From Actinomycetospora lutea (GTDB taxonomy: Bacteria; Actinomycetota; Actinomycetes; Mycobacteriales; Pseudonocardiaceae), in assembly GCF_028737205.1 (NCBI RefSeq), contig NZ_JAQZAL010000016.1, forward strand, positions 1 to 64,000: DNA of 64,000 nucleotides, written 5' to 3'. The position numbers and the translations under genes are program-made. A model generated the notes under the pieces. The model saw only the letters and a list, made by a program, of their open reading frames with translations, was not told the DNA's origin and did no database searches. Below, one piece after another: positions 51,522 to 62,278 of the stretch. Numbering within the stretch: the stretch's first letter is position 1; every line of letters starts with the position of its first letter.

Positions 51522-52835
51522 TCAATTCGGCTGATGCCGTGTCCCCCCGGTGGCGACCTCCTGCGTGCGCGCCGAGCCCTCCCGCAGACCGAACACCGCG
51601 AGCAGGGTCAGCAGCGAGAGGGCCGCGACGTAGAGGGCGATCGGGGTCGACGAGCCGGTGGCGCCGAACAGCGCGGTGGCGACGATCGGGGTCACGGCGC
51701 CGCCGACCATGCCGCCGATCTGGTAGGCGATGGAGATCCCGCTGTAGCGCACGCGCACCGGGAAGATCTCGCTGAACAGCCCGCCCTGCGCGCCGGCCAT
51801 GATGCCCTGCACGACGGCGGCCACGGCGAACGCGAGCCCGGCGAGGGCCGCCGAGCCCGTGTTGACCAGCGCGAACATCGGCAGCGGCCAGAGCACCGCG
51901 GTGATGGCGCCGGCGACGTACACCGGCCGCGAGCCGATCCGGTCGGAGAGCACCGCCGCCCCGACGATCGTCGCGACCCACACCACGGTCGAGAGCATGA
52001 TCAGCGTGAGCAGGGTGGTGCGCTCGTAGTCGAGGACCGTGGTGCCGTAGCTCAGCATGTAGACGATCACCGTGTAGCCGATCGCAGGCGGCGCGATCGA
52101 GGCCAGGCTCGCCAGCACGAGCGTCCGCGGGTGCCGGCGGACGAGCTCGGCGACGGGCACCGTGCTCGTCTCCCGGTTGCGCTTCACCGCCTCGAACTCC
52201 GGCGCGTCCTGCAGGCGGCTGCGCACGACGAAGCCGACCACCACGAGCACCACCGAGAGCAGGAACGGGACGCGCCAGCCCCACGACCGGAACGCCTCGT
52301 CGGGCAGCCCGGCGACGGCGAGGAAGGCGAGGTTGGAGGTCAGGACGCCGATCGGCACGCCGAACTGCGCGAAGCTGCCGTAGACCGCGCGCCGGCGGCT
52401 GGTCGCGTGCTCGGTGGCGATGAGCACCGCCCCGCCCCACTCGCCGCCGACCCCGAAGCCCTGCAGGAGGCGCAGCAGCACGAGCAGCAGCGGGGCGCCG
52501 ATGCCGATGGCCGCGTAGGTCGGCAGCAGGCCGATCAGCGCGGTCGCGCCGCCGGTGAGCAGCAGGGTCAGCACGAGCATGGCCTTGCGGCCGAGGCGGT
52601 CGCCGTAGTGCCCGATGACCGCGGCGCCCAGCGGGCGGGCGATGAAGCCGACCGCGAACGTGGCGAACGCGGCGAGCGTGCCCGCCACCGAGGAGAACTG
52701 CGGGAAGAAGAGGCTCCCGAACACCAGCGCCGCGGCGGTGCCGAAGATGTAGTAGTCGTACCACTCGATCGACGTGCCGACGAAGCTCGCCGTGAAGATG
52801 CTCCTGCGCGACGGTGCTGCTGTCCGGTCGGCCAT
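51522..52835 (-). CDS. MFS transporter, metabolite:H+ symporter (MHS) family
   Basis: 437 residues with twelve helices. The N-terminus FVGTSIEWYDYYIFGTAAALVF and GHYGDRLGRKAML near 75 identify the MHS family, and GEWGGAVLIATEH matches the MHS carrier at 30508-31818. The two carriers serve different operons in this window. Gap of 60 nt to the Rieske gene. Confidence 0.87.
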   Translation of the reverse strand: MADRTAAPSRRSIFTASFVGTSIEWYDYYIFGTAAALVFGSLFFPQFSSVAGTLAAFATFAVGFIARPLGAAVIGHYGDRLGRKAMLVLTLLLTGGATALIGLLPTYAAIGIGAPLLLVLLRLLQGFGVGGEWGGAVLIATEHATSRRRAVYGSFAQFGVPIGVLTSNLAFLAVAGLPDEAFRSWGWRVPFLLSVVLVVVGFVVRSRLQDAPEFEAVKRNRETSTVPVAELVRRHPRTLVLASLASIAPPAIGYTVIVYMLSYGTTVLDYERTTLLTLIMLSTVVWVATIVGAAVLSDRIGSRPVYVAGAITAVLWPLPMFALVNTGSAALAGLAFAVAAVVQGIMAGAQGGLFSEIFPVRVRYSGISIAYQIGGMVGGAVTPIVATALFGATGSSTPIALYVAALSLLTLLAVFGLREGSARTQEVATGGTRHQPN

Positions 52836-52882
52836 GGGGTGCGAGGGAAGCGCACCCGACCCGCGAGGACAACCGGGAGTCG

Positions 52883-54067
52883 TCAGTTCTTCCGGAACTC
52901 GGAAAGGACGGCGTCGGTGTGCTCGCCGACGTCGGGGACCGGGCCCATGCGCAGCGGGCGCCCGGTGCCCCCGCGGCCGAGCCCGATCGGCGGCACGAGC
53001 GCGGGGACCTCGCCCGCCGGCGAGCCGACGGTGCGCCAGCGGTCGCGGGCGAGGTGCTGGGGGTGGGTGAGCACGCCGTCGTCGCCGACGAGGTCGCGCC
53101 GGCGGGCGTGGGCGATGTCGGCACGCACGAGCCGGGCGACGACCTCCTCGCCGTCGAGCCCGCCGAGCACCGCGTCGATCACCGTGTGCAGCGCGGGGCG
53201 GTGCTCGACGCGGGCGGACCCGGTGGCGAAGCGCTCGTCGGTCGCGATCCCCTCGTCGCCGAGGACCGCGGCGCAGAACCGCACCCACTCGCGCTCGTTC
53301 TGGATCGCGAGCACGACCTCGGTGCCGTCGCCCGCGGTGAACGAGCCGTACGGGGCGATCGCGGGGTGGGACGTGCCCGCGCGCTGCGGCGCGCGCCCGG
53401 CGCCCGCGGCGTAGGTGAGCGGGAAGCCCATCCACTCGCTCAGCGCGTCGAACAGGCTGACCTCGAGCGCCGTCCCCTCGCCCGTGCGCTCCCGCTCGTA
53501 GAGCGCGGCCAGGATCCCGGAGAACGCGTACATCCCGGCGCCGATGTCGGCGGCGGGGATGCCCGCCTTGGCCGGGTGCTCGGGCGTGCCGGTCATCGTC
53601 ACGAGCCCGGTCTCGGCCTGGATCAGCAGGTCGTAGGCCTTGGCGTCGCGGTACGGGCCCGCCGACCCGTAGCCCGAGATGCTGCAGTGCACGAGCCGCG
53701 GGTGCTCCCGGCGCAGGTCCTCGGCGCCGAGCCCGAGGCGCTCGGCCGCGCCGGGCGCGAAGTTCTGCACGAAGACGTCGGCGCGCGCGAGGATCCGGTG
53801 CAGGTCGGCGATCGCGTCCGGGTCCTTGAGGTCGAGCGTCACGCTCTCCTTGCCGCGGTTGAGCCAGACGAAGTGGCTGGAGAGCCCGCCGACGACCGTG
53901 TCGTAGTCGCGGGCGAAGTCCCCGCGCCCCGGTCGTTCGACCTTGATGACGCGGGCGCCGAGGTCGGCGAGGTGGCGGGTCGCGAGCGGGGCCGCCACGG
54001 CCTGCTCGCAGGCCACGACGAGGACGCCGTCGAGGGGCAGGGCGGGGTCGCCGGCGGGGTCGGGCAT
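52883..54067 (-). CDS. CaiB/BaiF-family (class III) CoA transferase
   Basis: 394 residues. ADLGARVIKVERPGRGDFARDYD near 33 and LNRGKESVTLDLKDPDA near 68 are family hallmarks. The nucleophilic Asp is expected in KAYDLLIQAETGLVTMTG near 142. It moves CoA from succinyl-CoA or similar to a carboxylic acid, activating an aliphatic or aromatic acid. Upstream gene of this cluster on the minus strand; gap of 47 nt to the MHS gene. Confidence 0.87.
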   Translation of the reverse strand: MPDPAGDPALPLDGVLVVACEQAVAAPLATRHLADLGARVIKVERPGRGDFARDYDTVVGGLSSHFVWLNRGKESVTLDLKDPDAIADLHRILARADVFVQNFAPGAAERLGLGAEDLRREHPRLVHCSISGYGSAGPYRDAKAYDLLIQAETGLVTMTGTPEHPAKAGIPAADIGAGMYAFSGILAALYERERTGEGTALEVSLFDALSEWMGFPLTYAAGAGRAPQRAGTSHPAIAPYGSFTAGDGTEVVLAIQNEREWVRFCAAVLGDEGIATDERFATGSARVEHRPALHTVIDAVLGGLDGEEVVARLVRADIAHARRRDLVGDDGVLTHPQHLARDRWRTVGSPAGEVPALVPPIGLGRGGTGRPLRMGPVPDVGEHTDAVLSEFRKN

Positions 54068-54187
54068 GGCGGTGATCGTGCCGTGCGGTCCGCGTCCGCG
54101 CGCGCCACCGCCCGTCGTGGCGCACGTCGTCGCTCGTCCGTCGACGAGGCCGTCGTCTTCGCGGCGCGGCACTGACACACTCCCGGC

Positions 54188-54937
54188 GTGCGCAGCAACC
54201 TCTTCGCCCCGGAGAACCAGGAGCAGGAGTCGGCCCAGCCGGGCCTGCGCCTGCAGAACTCGAAGATGCTCAAGGTCGAGCTGGCGGGCGAGTTCCTCGC
54301 CCGGCAGGGGTCGATGGTCGCCTTCCAGGGCGACGTGCGGTTCGAGGCCCTGGGCTCGGGCGGGATCGGCGGCTTCCTCAAGAAGCAGCTCACCGGGGAG
54401 GGCGTGCCGCTGATGAAGGTCAGCGGGCGCGGCGACGTGTTCCTGGCCGACGCGGCCCAGGACGTCCACCTCATCGACCTCGAGGGCCCGCACGACGCGC
54501 TGTCGATCAACGGGAAGAACGTGCTGGCCTTCGAGCCGGCGCTCTCCTACGACATCCAGATGGTCTCCGGTGCCGGGTCGATGTCGGGCGCGGGCCTGTT
54601 CAACTGCGTCTTCTCCGGCCGCGGGCGCCTCGCCATCACGTGCAAGGGCACGCCGGTCGTGCTCAACGTCGACCAGCCGACCTACGCCGACCCGCAGGCC
54701 GCCGTCGCGTGGTCGGCGGGCCTGCAGGTCGGGGTGCACCGCGCCGACCAGGTCGGGCTCGGCACGCTGCTCGGACGCACCACGGGCGAGGCGTTCACGA
54801 TGACCTTCGGCGGCCACGGCTTCGTGATCGTCCAGCCGTCCGAGGAGGTGCCGGTCGGCGGCGTCGGCGGTCAGGGCGGCGGCGAGCAGGCCGGCCACGG
54901 CGGCGTGGGCGGCGTGCTCGGCGGCTTCCTGCGGTAG
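54188..54937 (+). CDS. AIM24-family protein
   Basis: 249 residues from a GTG. AIM24/TIGR00266-type beta-rich fold with ELAGEFLARQGSMVAFQGDV near 30, a conserved GGIGGFLKKQLTGEGVPLMKVSG near 58 and GLFNCVFSGRGRLAIT near 140. C-terminus is Gly-rich (GGQGGGEQAGHGGVGGVLGGFLR). Function unknown in bacteria. Confidence 0.85.
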   Translation: MRSNLFAPENQEQESAQPGLRLQNSKMLKVELAGEFLARQGSMVAFQGDVRFEALGSGGIGGFLKKQLTGEGVPLMKVSGRGDVFLADAAQDVHLIDLEGPHDALSINGKNVLAFEPALSYDIQMVSGAGSMSGAGLFNCVFSGRGRLAITCKGTPVVLNVDQPTYADPQAAVAWSAGLQVGVHRADQVGLGTLLGRTTGEAFTMTFGGHGFVIVQPSEEVPVGGVGGQGGGEQAGHGGVGGVLGGFLR

Positions 54938-54986
54938 CGAGCGCGCCCCGGGACCGGGGTCCCTCGGGGTGCGGGGTACCTCGGGG

Positions 54987-55037
54987 AGCGAGGGACTCCC
55001 TCGCTGCGTGGCAGGCAGCGAGGGACTCCCTCGCTGC
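54987..55037. terminator. two tandem palindromes between convergent genes
   Basis: AGCGAGGGACTCCCTCGCT occurs at 54987-55005 and again at 55017-55035. Each folds as a hairpin with 8-bp arms (10 bp in the second copy, 55015-55037) and a 3-nt loop. They lie between the AIM24 gene (plus) and the lysS gene (minus), so a bidirectional, U-tract-free terminator is likely. Confidence 0.6.
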
Positions 55038-55054
55038 GCCGACGCGCGCGCGGC

Positions 55055-56695
55055 TCAGCCCCCGAGCAGGGTCCGGACGCGGTCGGGGCCCGCGGCGAGC
55101 AGCAGCGTGGGCAGGCGCGGGCCGGTGTCGGCGCCGACGAGCAGCTGGTAGACGACGACGAAGAAGCGGCGCTGGGCGGCCTTGAGCTCGTCGGTCGGCT
55201 TGACGTCCAGCGGCAGCCCGGCCTGCTTCTTGGGCACGCCGTAGACCAGGGTCGTCAGGCCGTCGAGCGACCAGTCGTCGGTGAGGTGGTCGCGCAGCAT
55301 CGCGACGGCCTCGCGGTCCTGGTCGTCGAGCGAGGCGAGCAGCGCGGTGTCGGGCTCGTCGCGCAGGCGCGTGTGGGCCTCGTCGGGCATGTAGTTCTCG
55401 ACCCACCGGATGGCGCGGTCGAGGCGCGGGCGGGCGCCCTCCGGCGTGGCGCCGAGGCCGGCGAGGATGCGCTCGAGCTGGGCCGGGTCGCCGGCCGTGA
55501 CGTCCACGACCGAGGCCAGCGTCCGGTACGCCACCGGCTCCGGGGTGCGGGGCAGCTCGCGCTCGGCGGTGGTCACGGCGCGGACGTGGCCGGTGGTCTC
55601 GATCCCGCCCGCGGTCCCCGCGGCGACCTTGCGCTCGAGGGCGTCCCACTCGTCGTAGAGGCGGTGGATCTCCTGGTCGAACGCGACCTTGATGGCCTGG
55701 TTGGGCCGGCGGCGCGCGAACTGCCAGCGCAGCACCGGCACCTCGAGGATCTCCAGGGCGTCGCCGGGTGTCGGCACCGAGCCGCGCGAGCTGGACATCT
55801 TCGCCTGGCCGGTGATCCCGACGAACGCGTACATCGGCCCGATCGGCGCCTCGCCGCCGAAGACCTCGTCCACGATCAGCCCGCCGACCTGGTACGACGA
55901 CCCGGGCGAGGAGTGGTCGACCCCGGAGGGCTCGAAATGGACGCCCTCGTACGCCCAGCGCATCGGCCAGTCGACCTTCCACACCAGCTTGCCGCGGGTG
56001 AACTCGCGCAGCAGCACCGTCTCGGAGAACCCGCACGCGCACGTGTAGGTCATCTCGGTGGTGTCGTCGTCGTAGGCGGTGATCGTCGTGTCGTCGCGCC
56101 CGCAGGCCCCGCAGTAGGGCTTGAACGGGAAGTACTCGGCGCTCGTCACGACGTCCTCGTCGTCCTCCGGGACGTCCTTCTTCTTCGTGCGGAACCGGCC
56201 GAGGATGCCGTCGATGCGTGCCCGCTCGCGCATGGCCAGCAGGACCTGGTCGCGGTACGCGCCCGAGGTGTACATCGCGGTCTGGCTGATGCCGCGCCAC
56301 GGCACGCCGAGGTCGGTCAGCGCGGCGATCATCGGGGCCTTGAAGTGCTCGGCCCAGTTCGCGAACGGGCTGCCGAGCGGGGCCGGGACCTCGGACAGCG
56401 GCTTGCCGATGTGCTCCTCCCACGCCGGGTCGATGCCGGCGGGCACGCGGCGGTAGCGGTCGTAGTCGTCCCACGAGACGAGGTGCTCGCAGTCGTACCC
56501 GCGGCGGCGGATCTCGTCGGCGACGAGGTGCGGCGTCATGACCTCGCGCAGGTTGCCCAGGTGGATCGGGCCCGACGGGGACAGCCCCGAGGCGCAGACG
56601 ATCTTCTGGCCAGGCCCGGCCCGCTCGACGACCTCGTCGGCCATCGTCGACACCCAGTCCGGCTCCGGTGTCCCGGCCGTCTCCACCACCTGCAC
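55055..56695 (-). CDS. lysS: lysyl-tRNA synthetase, class I (LysK/archaeal type)
   Basis: 546 residues with the class I Rossmann signatures: SPSGPIHLGN near 40 (HIGH motif) and AKMSSSRG near 300 (KMSKS motif), unlike the usual class II LysRS. A zinc-like cysteine set CGACGRDD and CACGFSE lies near 195-222. Known to be used by some actinobacteria, sometimes together with a class II enzyme. The stop is near the tandem palindromes. The neighbouring FAH gene lies 43 nt upstream. Confidence 0.93.
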   Translation of the reverse strand: MQVVETAGTPEPDWVSTMADEVVERAGPGQKIVCASGLSPSGPIHLGNLREVMTPHLVADEIRRRGYDCEHLVSWDDYDRYRRVPAGIDPAWEEHIGKPLSEVPAPLGSPFANWAEHFKAPMIAALTDLGVPWRGISQTAMYTSGAYRDQVLLAMRERARIDGILGRFRTKKKDVPEDDEDVVTSAEYFPFKPYCGACGRDDTTITAYDDDTTEMTYTCACGFSETVLLREFTRGKLVWKVDWPMRWAYEGVHFEPSGVDHSSPGSSYQVGGLIVDEVFGGEAPIGPMYAFVGITGQAKMSSSRGSVPTPGDALEILEVPVLRWQFARRRPNQAIKVAFDQEIHRLYDEWDALERKVAAGTAGGIETTGHVRAVTTAERELPRTPEPVAYRTLASVVDVTAGDPAQLERILAGLGATPEGARPRLDRAIRWVENYMPDEAHTRLRDEPDTALLASLDDQDREAVAMLRDHLTDDWSLDGLTTLVYGVPKKQAGLPLDVKPTDELKAAQRRFFVVVYQLLVGADTGPRLPTLLLAAGPDRVRTLLGG

Positions 56696-56737
56696 GTGCT
56701 CCTTCGGACGTTCGATCCCGGCCAGGGTACGAGGCCG

Positions 56738-57529
56738 CTATCGCGCCTGGACGGGGTTGGTCAGGGTGCCGATGCCCTCGACGGTGACGCTGACCTGCTG
56801 GCCCGCGGTCATCGGCCCGACGCCGGCCGGGGTGCCGGTGAGGATCACGTCGCCGGGCAGCAGCGTCATCACCCGCGAGATGTAGGCGATGAGCTCGTCG
56901 ATCGGGTGCAGCAGCAGATGGGTGCGCGAGTCCTGGCGGACCTCGCCGTCCAGCTCGGTGCGGATCGCGAGGTCGTCGGGGTCGACCGTCGTCTCGATCC
57001 ACGGCCCGAGGGGGCAGAACGAGTCGTAGCCCTTGGCGCGCGTCCACTGGCCGTCGGCCTGCTGGAGGTCGCGCGCCGTGACGTCGTTGGCGACGGTGTA
57101 GCCGAGCACGACGTCGCGGGCGCGGGCCTCGGGCACGTCGCGGCACGGCATGCCGATGACGACGGCGAGCTCGCCCTCGAAGTCGACGCGCTGCGAGTCC
57201 GGCGGCAGCAGGATCGGCAGGCCGGGCCCGATGACGCTGGTCGAGGGCTTCATGAAGATCAGCGGGGCCGGCGGGGCCTCGCCGCCCATCTCGTCGACGT
57301 GCGCGGCGTAGTTCTTACCGATGCAGACGACCTTGGTGGGCAGGATCGGCGCGAGCACCCGCACGTCGGCGAGCGGCCACGTCCGGCCCGTGAAGGTCGG
57401 GTCGCCGAAGGGATGCTCGGCGATCTCGGCGCACACGTCCCCGCCACCGGGCTCACCGCCGGCCGTGGTCGGCGACTGCAGCGCGGCGAACGAGACTCCG
57501 TCGGCGTGGGCGATCCGGGCGAGGCGCAC
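56738..57529 (-). CDS. fumarylacetoacetate-hydrolase family protein
   Basis: 263 residues. VCIGKNYAAHVDEMGGEAPPAP near 55, metal site DFEGELAVVIGMPCRD near 118, and GDVILTGTPAGVGPMTAG near 215. In mycobacteria an equivalent gene follows leuB, so this looks like the conserved member of the ilv-ser-leu neighbourhood rather than a dedicated catabolic enzyme. 23 nt after leuB. Confidence 0.86.
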   Translation of the reverse strand: MRLARIAHADGVSFAALQSPTTAGGEPGGGDVCAEIAEHPFGDPTFTGRTWPLADVRVLAPILPTKVVCIGKNYAAHVDEMGGEAPPAPLIFMKPSTSVIGPGLPILLPPDSQRVDFEGELAVVIGMPCRDVPEARARDVVLGYTVANDVTARDLQQADGQWTRAKGYDSFCPLGPWIETTVDPDDLAIRTELDGEVRQDSRTHLLLHPIDELIAYISRVMTLLPGDVILTGTPAGVGPMTAGQQVSVTVEGIGTLTNPVQAR

Positions 57530-57552
57530 GACCGCCGACCCTATCCGGCTGA

Positions 57553-58599
57553 CTAGGCCGGGGTGCGGGTGCCCGCGGCGGAGGAGACGAGGGCCGCGAG
57601 GCGGTCGCCGACGGCGTGGGTGCCGCCCGGGTTCCCGTGGTCGCGGGTCGCGAGGTCGAAGGCCACCGCCGCCTCGACGCGCCGGGCGAGCTCGGGCTCA
57701 CCCAGGTGGTCGAGCAGCAGGGCCACCGACAGGATCGCGGCGGTCGGGTCGGCGATGCCCTTGCCGGCGATGTCGGGCGCGGAGCCGTGCACCGGCTCGA
57801 ACATGCTCGGGTTGGCGCGCGAGACGTCGAGGTTGCCCGACGCCGCCAGCCCGATGCCCCCGGTGACCGCCGCGGCGAGGTCGGTGAGGATGTCGCCGAA
57901 CAGGTTGTCGGTGACGATCACGTCGTAGCGCGACGGGTCGGTGATCAGGTGGATCGTCGTCGAGTCGACGTGCTGGTAGTCGACCGAGACCTCGGGGTGC
58001 TCGAGCGAGACCTCCTCGACCACGCGCGACCAGAGCGACCCGGCGTGGGTCAGCACGTTGGTCTTGTGCACCAGCGTCAGCTTGCGCCGCGGACGCGCCG
58101 CCGCCCGGGTGAACGCGTCGCGCACGACCCGCTCGACACCGAACGCCGTGTTGACGCTGACCTCGGTGGCGATCTCCTGCGGCGTGTCCTTGCGCAGCAG
58201 GCCGCCGGTGCCGGCGTACGGCCCCTCGGTGCCCTCGCGGACGACGACCAGGTCGATCTCGGCGTTGCCGGCCAGCGGCCCGCGCACGCCCGGGTAGAGC
58301 CGGGCGGGCCGCAGGTTGACGTGGTGGTCGAGCTCGAAGCGCAGGCGCAGCAGCAGCCCGCGCTCGAGGATCCCGCTGGGCACCGACGGGTCGCCGACCG
58401 CGCCGAGCAGGATCGCGTCGTGCTCGCGCAGCTCGGAGAGCACCGACTCGGGCAACAGCTCCCCCGTCGAGTGCCAGCGCGCGGCTCCGAGGTCGTACTG
58501 GGTGGTCTCCACCGAAGGAGCGACCTCGTCCAGCACCTTGAGGGCTTCACCGACGACCTCGGGACCGATGCCGTCGCCGGGCACCACCGCGAGTCGCAT
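57553..58599 (-). CDS. leuB: 3-isopropylmalate dehydrogenase
   Basis: 348 residues. GDGIGPEV near 7, catalytic [14 protein letters not shown] near 118 (substrate Arg), [14 protein letters not shown] near 176 (catalytic Lys), and [16 protein letters not shown] near 274 (NAD site). Converts 3-isopropylmalate to 2-oxoisocaproate in leucine synthesis. The ATG at 58599 is chosen; a TTG three codons upstream is possible. Confidence 0.94.
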   Translation of the reverse strand: MRLAVVPGDGIGPEVVGEALKVLDEVAPSVETTQYDLGAARWHSTGELLPESVLSELREHDAILLGAVGDPSVPSGILERGLLLRLRFELDHHVNLRPARLYPGVRGPLAGNAEIDLVVVREGTEGPYAGTGGLLRKDTPQEIATEVSVNTAFGVERVVRDAFTRAAARPRRKLTLVHKTNVLTHAGSLWSRVVEEVSLEHPEVSVDYQHVDSTTIHLITDPSRYDVIVTDNLFGDILTDLAAAVTGGIGLAASGNLDVSRANPSMFEPVHGSAPDIAGKGIADPTAAILSVALLLDHLGEPELARRVEAAVAFDLATRDHGNPGGTHAVGDRLAALVSSAAGTRTPA

Positions 58600-58732
58600 C
58601 CGCACCAACCTCCACGAGCGGGCCGCCCCGCGACGGGGTGACCGGGGCCGACCCGGGGAGACTACTAGGCGTGTCGGTCGATCACGGAACCGGATCGCCG
58701 GATCGTGGGAACGCGGTGTGCGACGGGGTTGC

Positions 58733-58779
58733 TGCGTCCGGCGGGGTTTGACATTCGGACCACTCCCCCGCCGGACGCA
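58733..58779. terminator. 14-bp inverted repeat between serA and leuB
   Basis: TGCGTCCGGCGGGG and CCCCGCCGGACGCA, perfect 14-bp arms with a 19-nt loop that contains TTGACA on the plus strand. It lies 67 nt after the serA stop and 134 nt before leuB, both on the minus strand. Likely a serA terminator or a leuB leader structure. Confidence 0.5.
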
Positions 58780-58845
58780 ACGAAGATCGGCGACTCGGCC
58801 GCGGCCGATCAGCGGATCAGCCGAACCACTGTCTCGTCGGACGGA

Positions 58846-60441
58846 TCAGCCGAAACTGATCAGCCTCGTCGTCCGCGCGTCGAGCGCCGTCCCGATCGGC
58901 TCGAGCAGCTCGGGGGCGACCGCCCGGTCGACGCGCAGGAGCATGATCGACGAGCTGCGGTCGCGCAGCTGCGAGAGCTGCGCGGCCTCGATGTTCACGT
59001 TCGACTCGCCGAGCAGCGTGCCGACGGTGCCCATGGCGCCCGGACGGTCGGAGTACTCGAAGAGCAGCACGTGGCCCTCGGCGCGCAGGTCGAAGCTGCG
59101 GCCGTTGATCTCGACCAGCTTCTCGACCTCGTCGGCACCGGTCAGCGTGCCGGAGACGGTGACCGCCTCGCCGTCGTCGCGCACGGCCCGCAGCGTGACC
59201 ATGCTGCGGTGGTTCGGGCTCTCGGTCGCCGTCTCGACGGTGGCGGTGACCCCGCGCTCGGCGGCCAGGGCCGGGGCGTTGACGAAGGTGACCGGCTCGT
59301 CGACGACCTCGCCGAACACCCCGCGCAGCGCGGCCAGCGAGAGCACCGAGACGTCCTCGTGGGCCAGCTCGCCGCGCACCTGGACCTGCAGCTCGCTCGG
59401 GGCGCCGACCAGGTCGGAGAGCAGGGTGCCCAGCTTCTGGGTGATGCCCAGCCAGGGCCGGACCTCCTCGCCGACCGCGCCGCCGGAGACGTTGACCGCG
59501 TCGGGGACGAAGTCGCCGCGCAGGCCGGCGAGCACGGAGTGCGCGACGTCGGTGCCCGCGCGGTCCTGCGCCTCGGCGGTGGACGCACCGAGGTGCGGCG
59601 TCACCGTCACCTGCGGGAGCTCGAAGAGCGGGCTGGAGGTGGTCGGCTCGGTGACGTAGACGTCGATGCCGGCGCCGGCGACGTGCCCCGAGCGCACGGC
59701 CTCGGCCAGCGCGTCCTCGTCGACGAGCCCGCCGCGCGCGGCGTTGATGATGATGACGCCCGGCTTGGTCTTGGCCAGCGCCTCCTTGCCGATGAGGCCC
59801 TGGGTCTCCGGGGTCTTCGGCAGGTGGATGGTCATCATGTCGGCGCGGGCGAGCAGCTCGTCGAGCTCCACGAGCTCGATGCCCAGCTGCGTCGCGCGCG
59901 CCTGCGGCAGGTAGGGGTCATAGGCGATGACGTGCGTGCCGAACGCGGCGATGCGCGCCGCGAACAGCTGGCCGATCTTGCCCAGACCGATGACGCCGAC
60001 CGTCTTGCCCTGGATCTCGACGCCGGAGAGCTTGCTGCGCTCCCACTTGCCGCCCCGCAGGCTCGCATCCGCCTGCGGGATGTGACGGGCGGTGGCCAGC
60101 AGCAGTGCGAGGGCGTGCTCCGCGGCGGAGACGATGTTCGAGGTCGGCGCGTTGACCACCATGACGCCCTGGGCCGTGGCCGCGGGGACCTCGACGTTGT
60201 CGAGCCCGACGCCCGCGCGGCCCACGATCTTCAGCCGCTTGGCGGCGGCGAAGACCTCGGCGTCGACCTGCGTCGCGGACCGGACGAGCAGCGCGTCGGC
60301 GTCGACGACGGCCTCGAGCAGCGCGGGCCGGTCGGTGCCGTCGACGGTCCGGATCTCGACCTCGTCGCCGAACACCTCCAGCGTCGACGGCGCGAGCTTC
60401 TCGGCCATCAGGACGACGGGCAAGCTGGCGGCGGTGGTCAC
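58846..60441 (-). CDS. serA: D-3-phosphoglycerate dehydrogenase
   Basis: 531 residues, the long three-domain type. [16 protein letters not shown] near 72, NAD site [18 protein letters not shown] near 146, [14 protein letters not shown] near 225 and an ACT domain at the C-terminus ([19 protein letters not shown] near 460). First committed step of serine synthesis; the ACT domain allows serine feedback. GTG start at 60441. The gap to the ilvC stop holds a long hairpin. Confidence 0.94.
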   Translation of the reverse strand: MTTAASLPVVLMAEKLAPSTLEVFGDEVEIRTVDGTDRPALLEAVVDADALLVRSATQVDAEVFAAAKRLKIVGRAGVGLDNVEVPAATAQGVMVVNAPTSNIVSAAEHALALLLATARHIPQADASLRGGKWERSKLSGVEIQGKTVGVIGLGKIGQLFAARIAAFGTHVIAYDPYLPQARATQLGIELVELDELLARADMMTIHLPKTPETQGLIGKEALAKTKPGVIIINAARGGLVDEDALAEAVRSGHVAGAGIDVYVTEPTTSSPLFELPQVTVTPHLGASTAEAQDRAGTDVAHSVLAGLRGDFVPDAVNVSGGAVGEEVRPWLGITQKLGTLLSDLVGAPSELQVQVRGELAHEDVSVLSLAALRGVFGEVVDEPVTFVNAPALAAERGVTATVETATESPNHRSMVTLRAVRDDGEAVTVSGTLTGADEVEKLVEINGRSFDLRAEGHVLLFEYSDRPGAMGTVGTLLGESNVNIEAAQLSQLRDRSSSIMLLRVDRAVAPELLEPIGTALDARTTRLISFG

Positions 60442-60598
60442 GTGTGATCGCTCCCGGGGGTCGGCGGTCGGTCCACGCCGACGAGCCCTGCACGGGTACC
60501 GATGTCTCACACGCCGACGTGCTCGCGGGGCATCGTCCCGCACTCGCGGCGAGCGTACCGACCCGTCGTGAACCGATTCACAGGGTCGCCCACCGACG

Positions 60599-60647
60599 AA
60601 CGAACGGCGCTCTCGCTGCATCGGAAGCAGCGAGAGCGCCGTTCGTT
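60599..60647. terminator. 21-bp perfect hairpin downstream of ilvC
   Basis: Perfect inverted repeat with 21-bp arms and a 7-nt loop (ATCGGAA); the arms begin AACGAACGGCGC. It starts 26 nt after the ilvC stop (minus strand) and ends 158 nt before the serA start. No U-run follows, as is common for actinobacterial terminators. Confidence 0.65.
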
Positions 60648-60672
60648 GGTTCCCGGCGCTCCCCCGGACGGC

Positions 60673-61719
<1,047 letters not shown>

Positions 61720-61771
61720 CTACTTCCTTCCGGATACGACTGACAGATATCTCGTAGCTGGGAGAACGAAC

Positions 61772-62278
61772 CTAGCGGTGGTGCGCGGCGATGGAGCGCG
61801 GCCCACGGGCCAGCGCGACCATCCCCGACTGCACGATCTCGCGGAGCCCGTAGGGCTCGAGCATGCGGCGCAGCGCGTTGAGCTTGTCCTCGGTGCCCGT
61901 GGCCTCGACGGTGACCGCCTCGGGCGAGACGTCGACGACCTTGGCGCGGAACATCTGCGTCACCTCGAGCACCTGCGAGCGCACGCTCGCGTCGGCCCGG
62001 ATCTTCATCATCACGAGCTCGCGCTGCACCGACGTCGCCGGCTCCAGCTCCACGATCTTGATGACGTGGACGAGCTTGTTGAGCTGCTTGGTGACCTGCT
62101 CGAGGGGGAAGTCGTCGACCGTCACGCAGATCGTCATGCGCGAGATCCCCTCCTCCTCGGTGGGCCCCACGGCGAGCGACTGGATGTTGTAACCGCGCCG
62201 GGAGAACAGCCCCGAGATGCGGGCGAGCACGCCGGGCTTGTCCTCGACGAGGACCGAGAGGGTGTGCGTGGTGGTCAT
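61772..62278 (-). CDS. ilvN: acetolactate synthase small (regulatory) subunit
   Basis: 168 residues. The N-terminal ACT domain ([21 protein letters not shown]) is followed by the IlvN C-terminal domain ([20 protein letters not shown]). Confers valine feedback on IlvB. Its ATG overlaps the ilvB stop (ATGA). Confidence 0.95.
   Translation of the reverse strand: MTTTHTLSVLVEDKPGVLARISGLFSRRGYNIQSLAVGPTEEEGISRMTICVTVDDFPLEQVTKQLNKLVHVIKIVELEPATSVQRELVMMKIRADASVRSQVLEVTQMFRAKVVDVSPEAVTVEATGTEDKLNALRRMLEPYGLREIVQSGMVALARGPRSIAAHHR

Noticed and set aside
58747-58765. TTGACA in the serA-leuB gap as a promoter
   Set aside because: It is on the plus strand, while both neighbours are on the minus strand, and no -10 follows; it is the loop of the inverted repeat.
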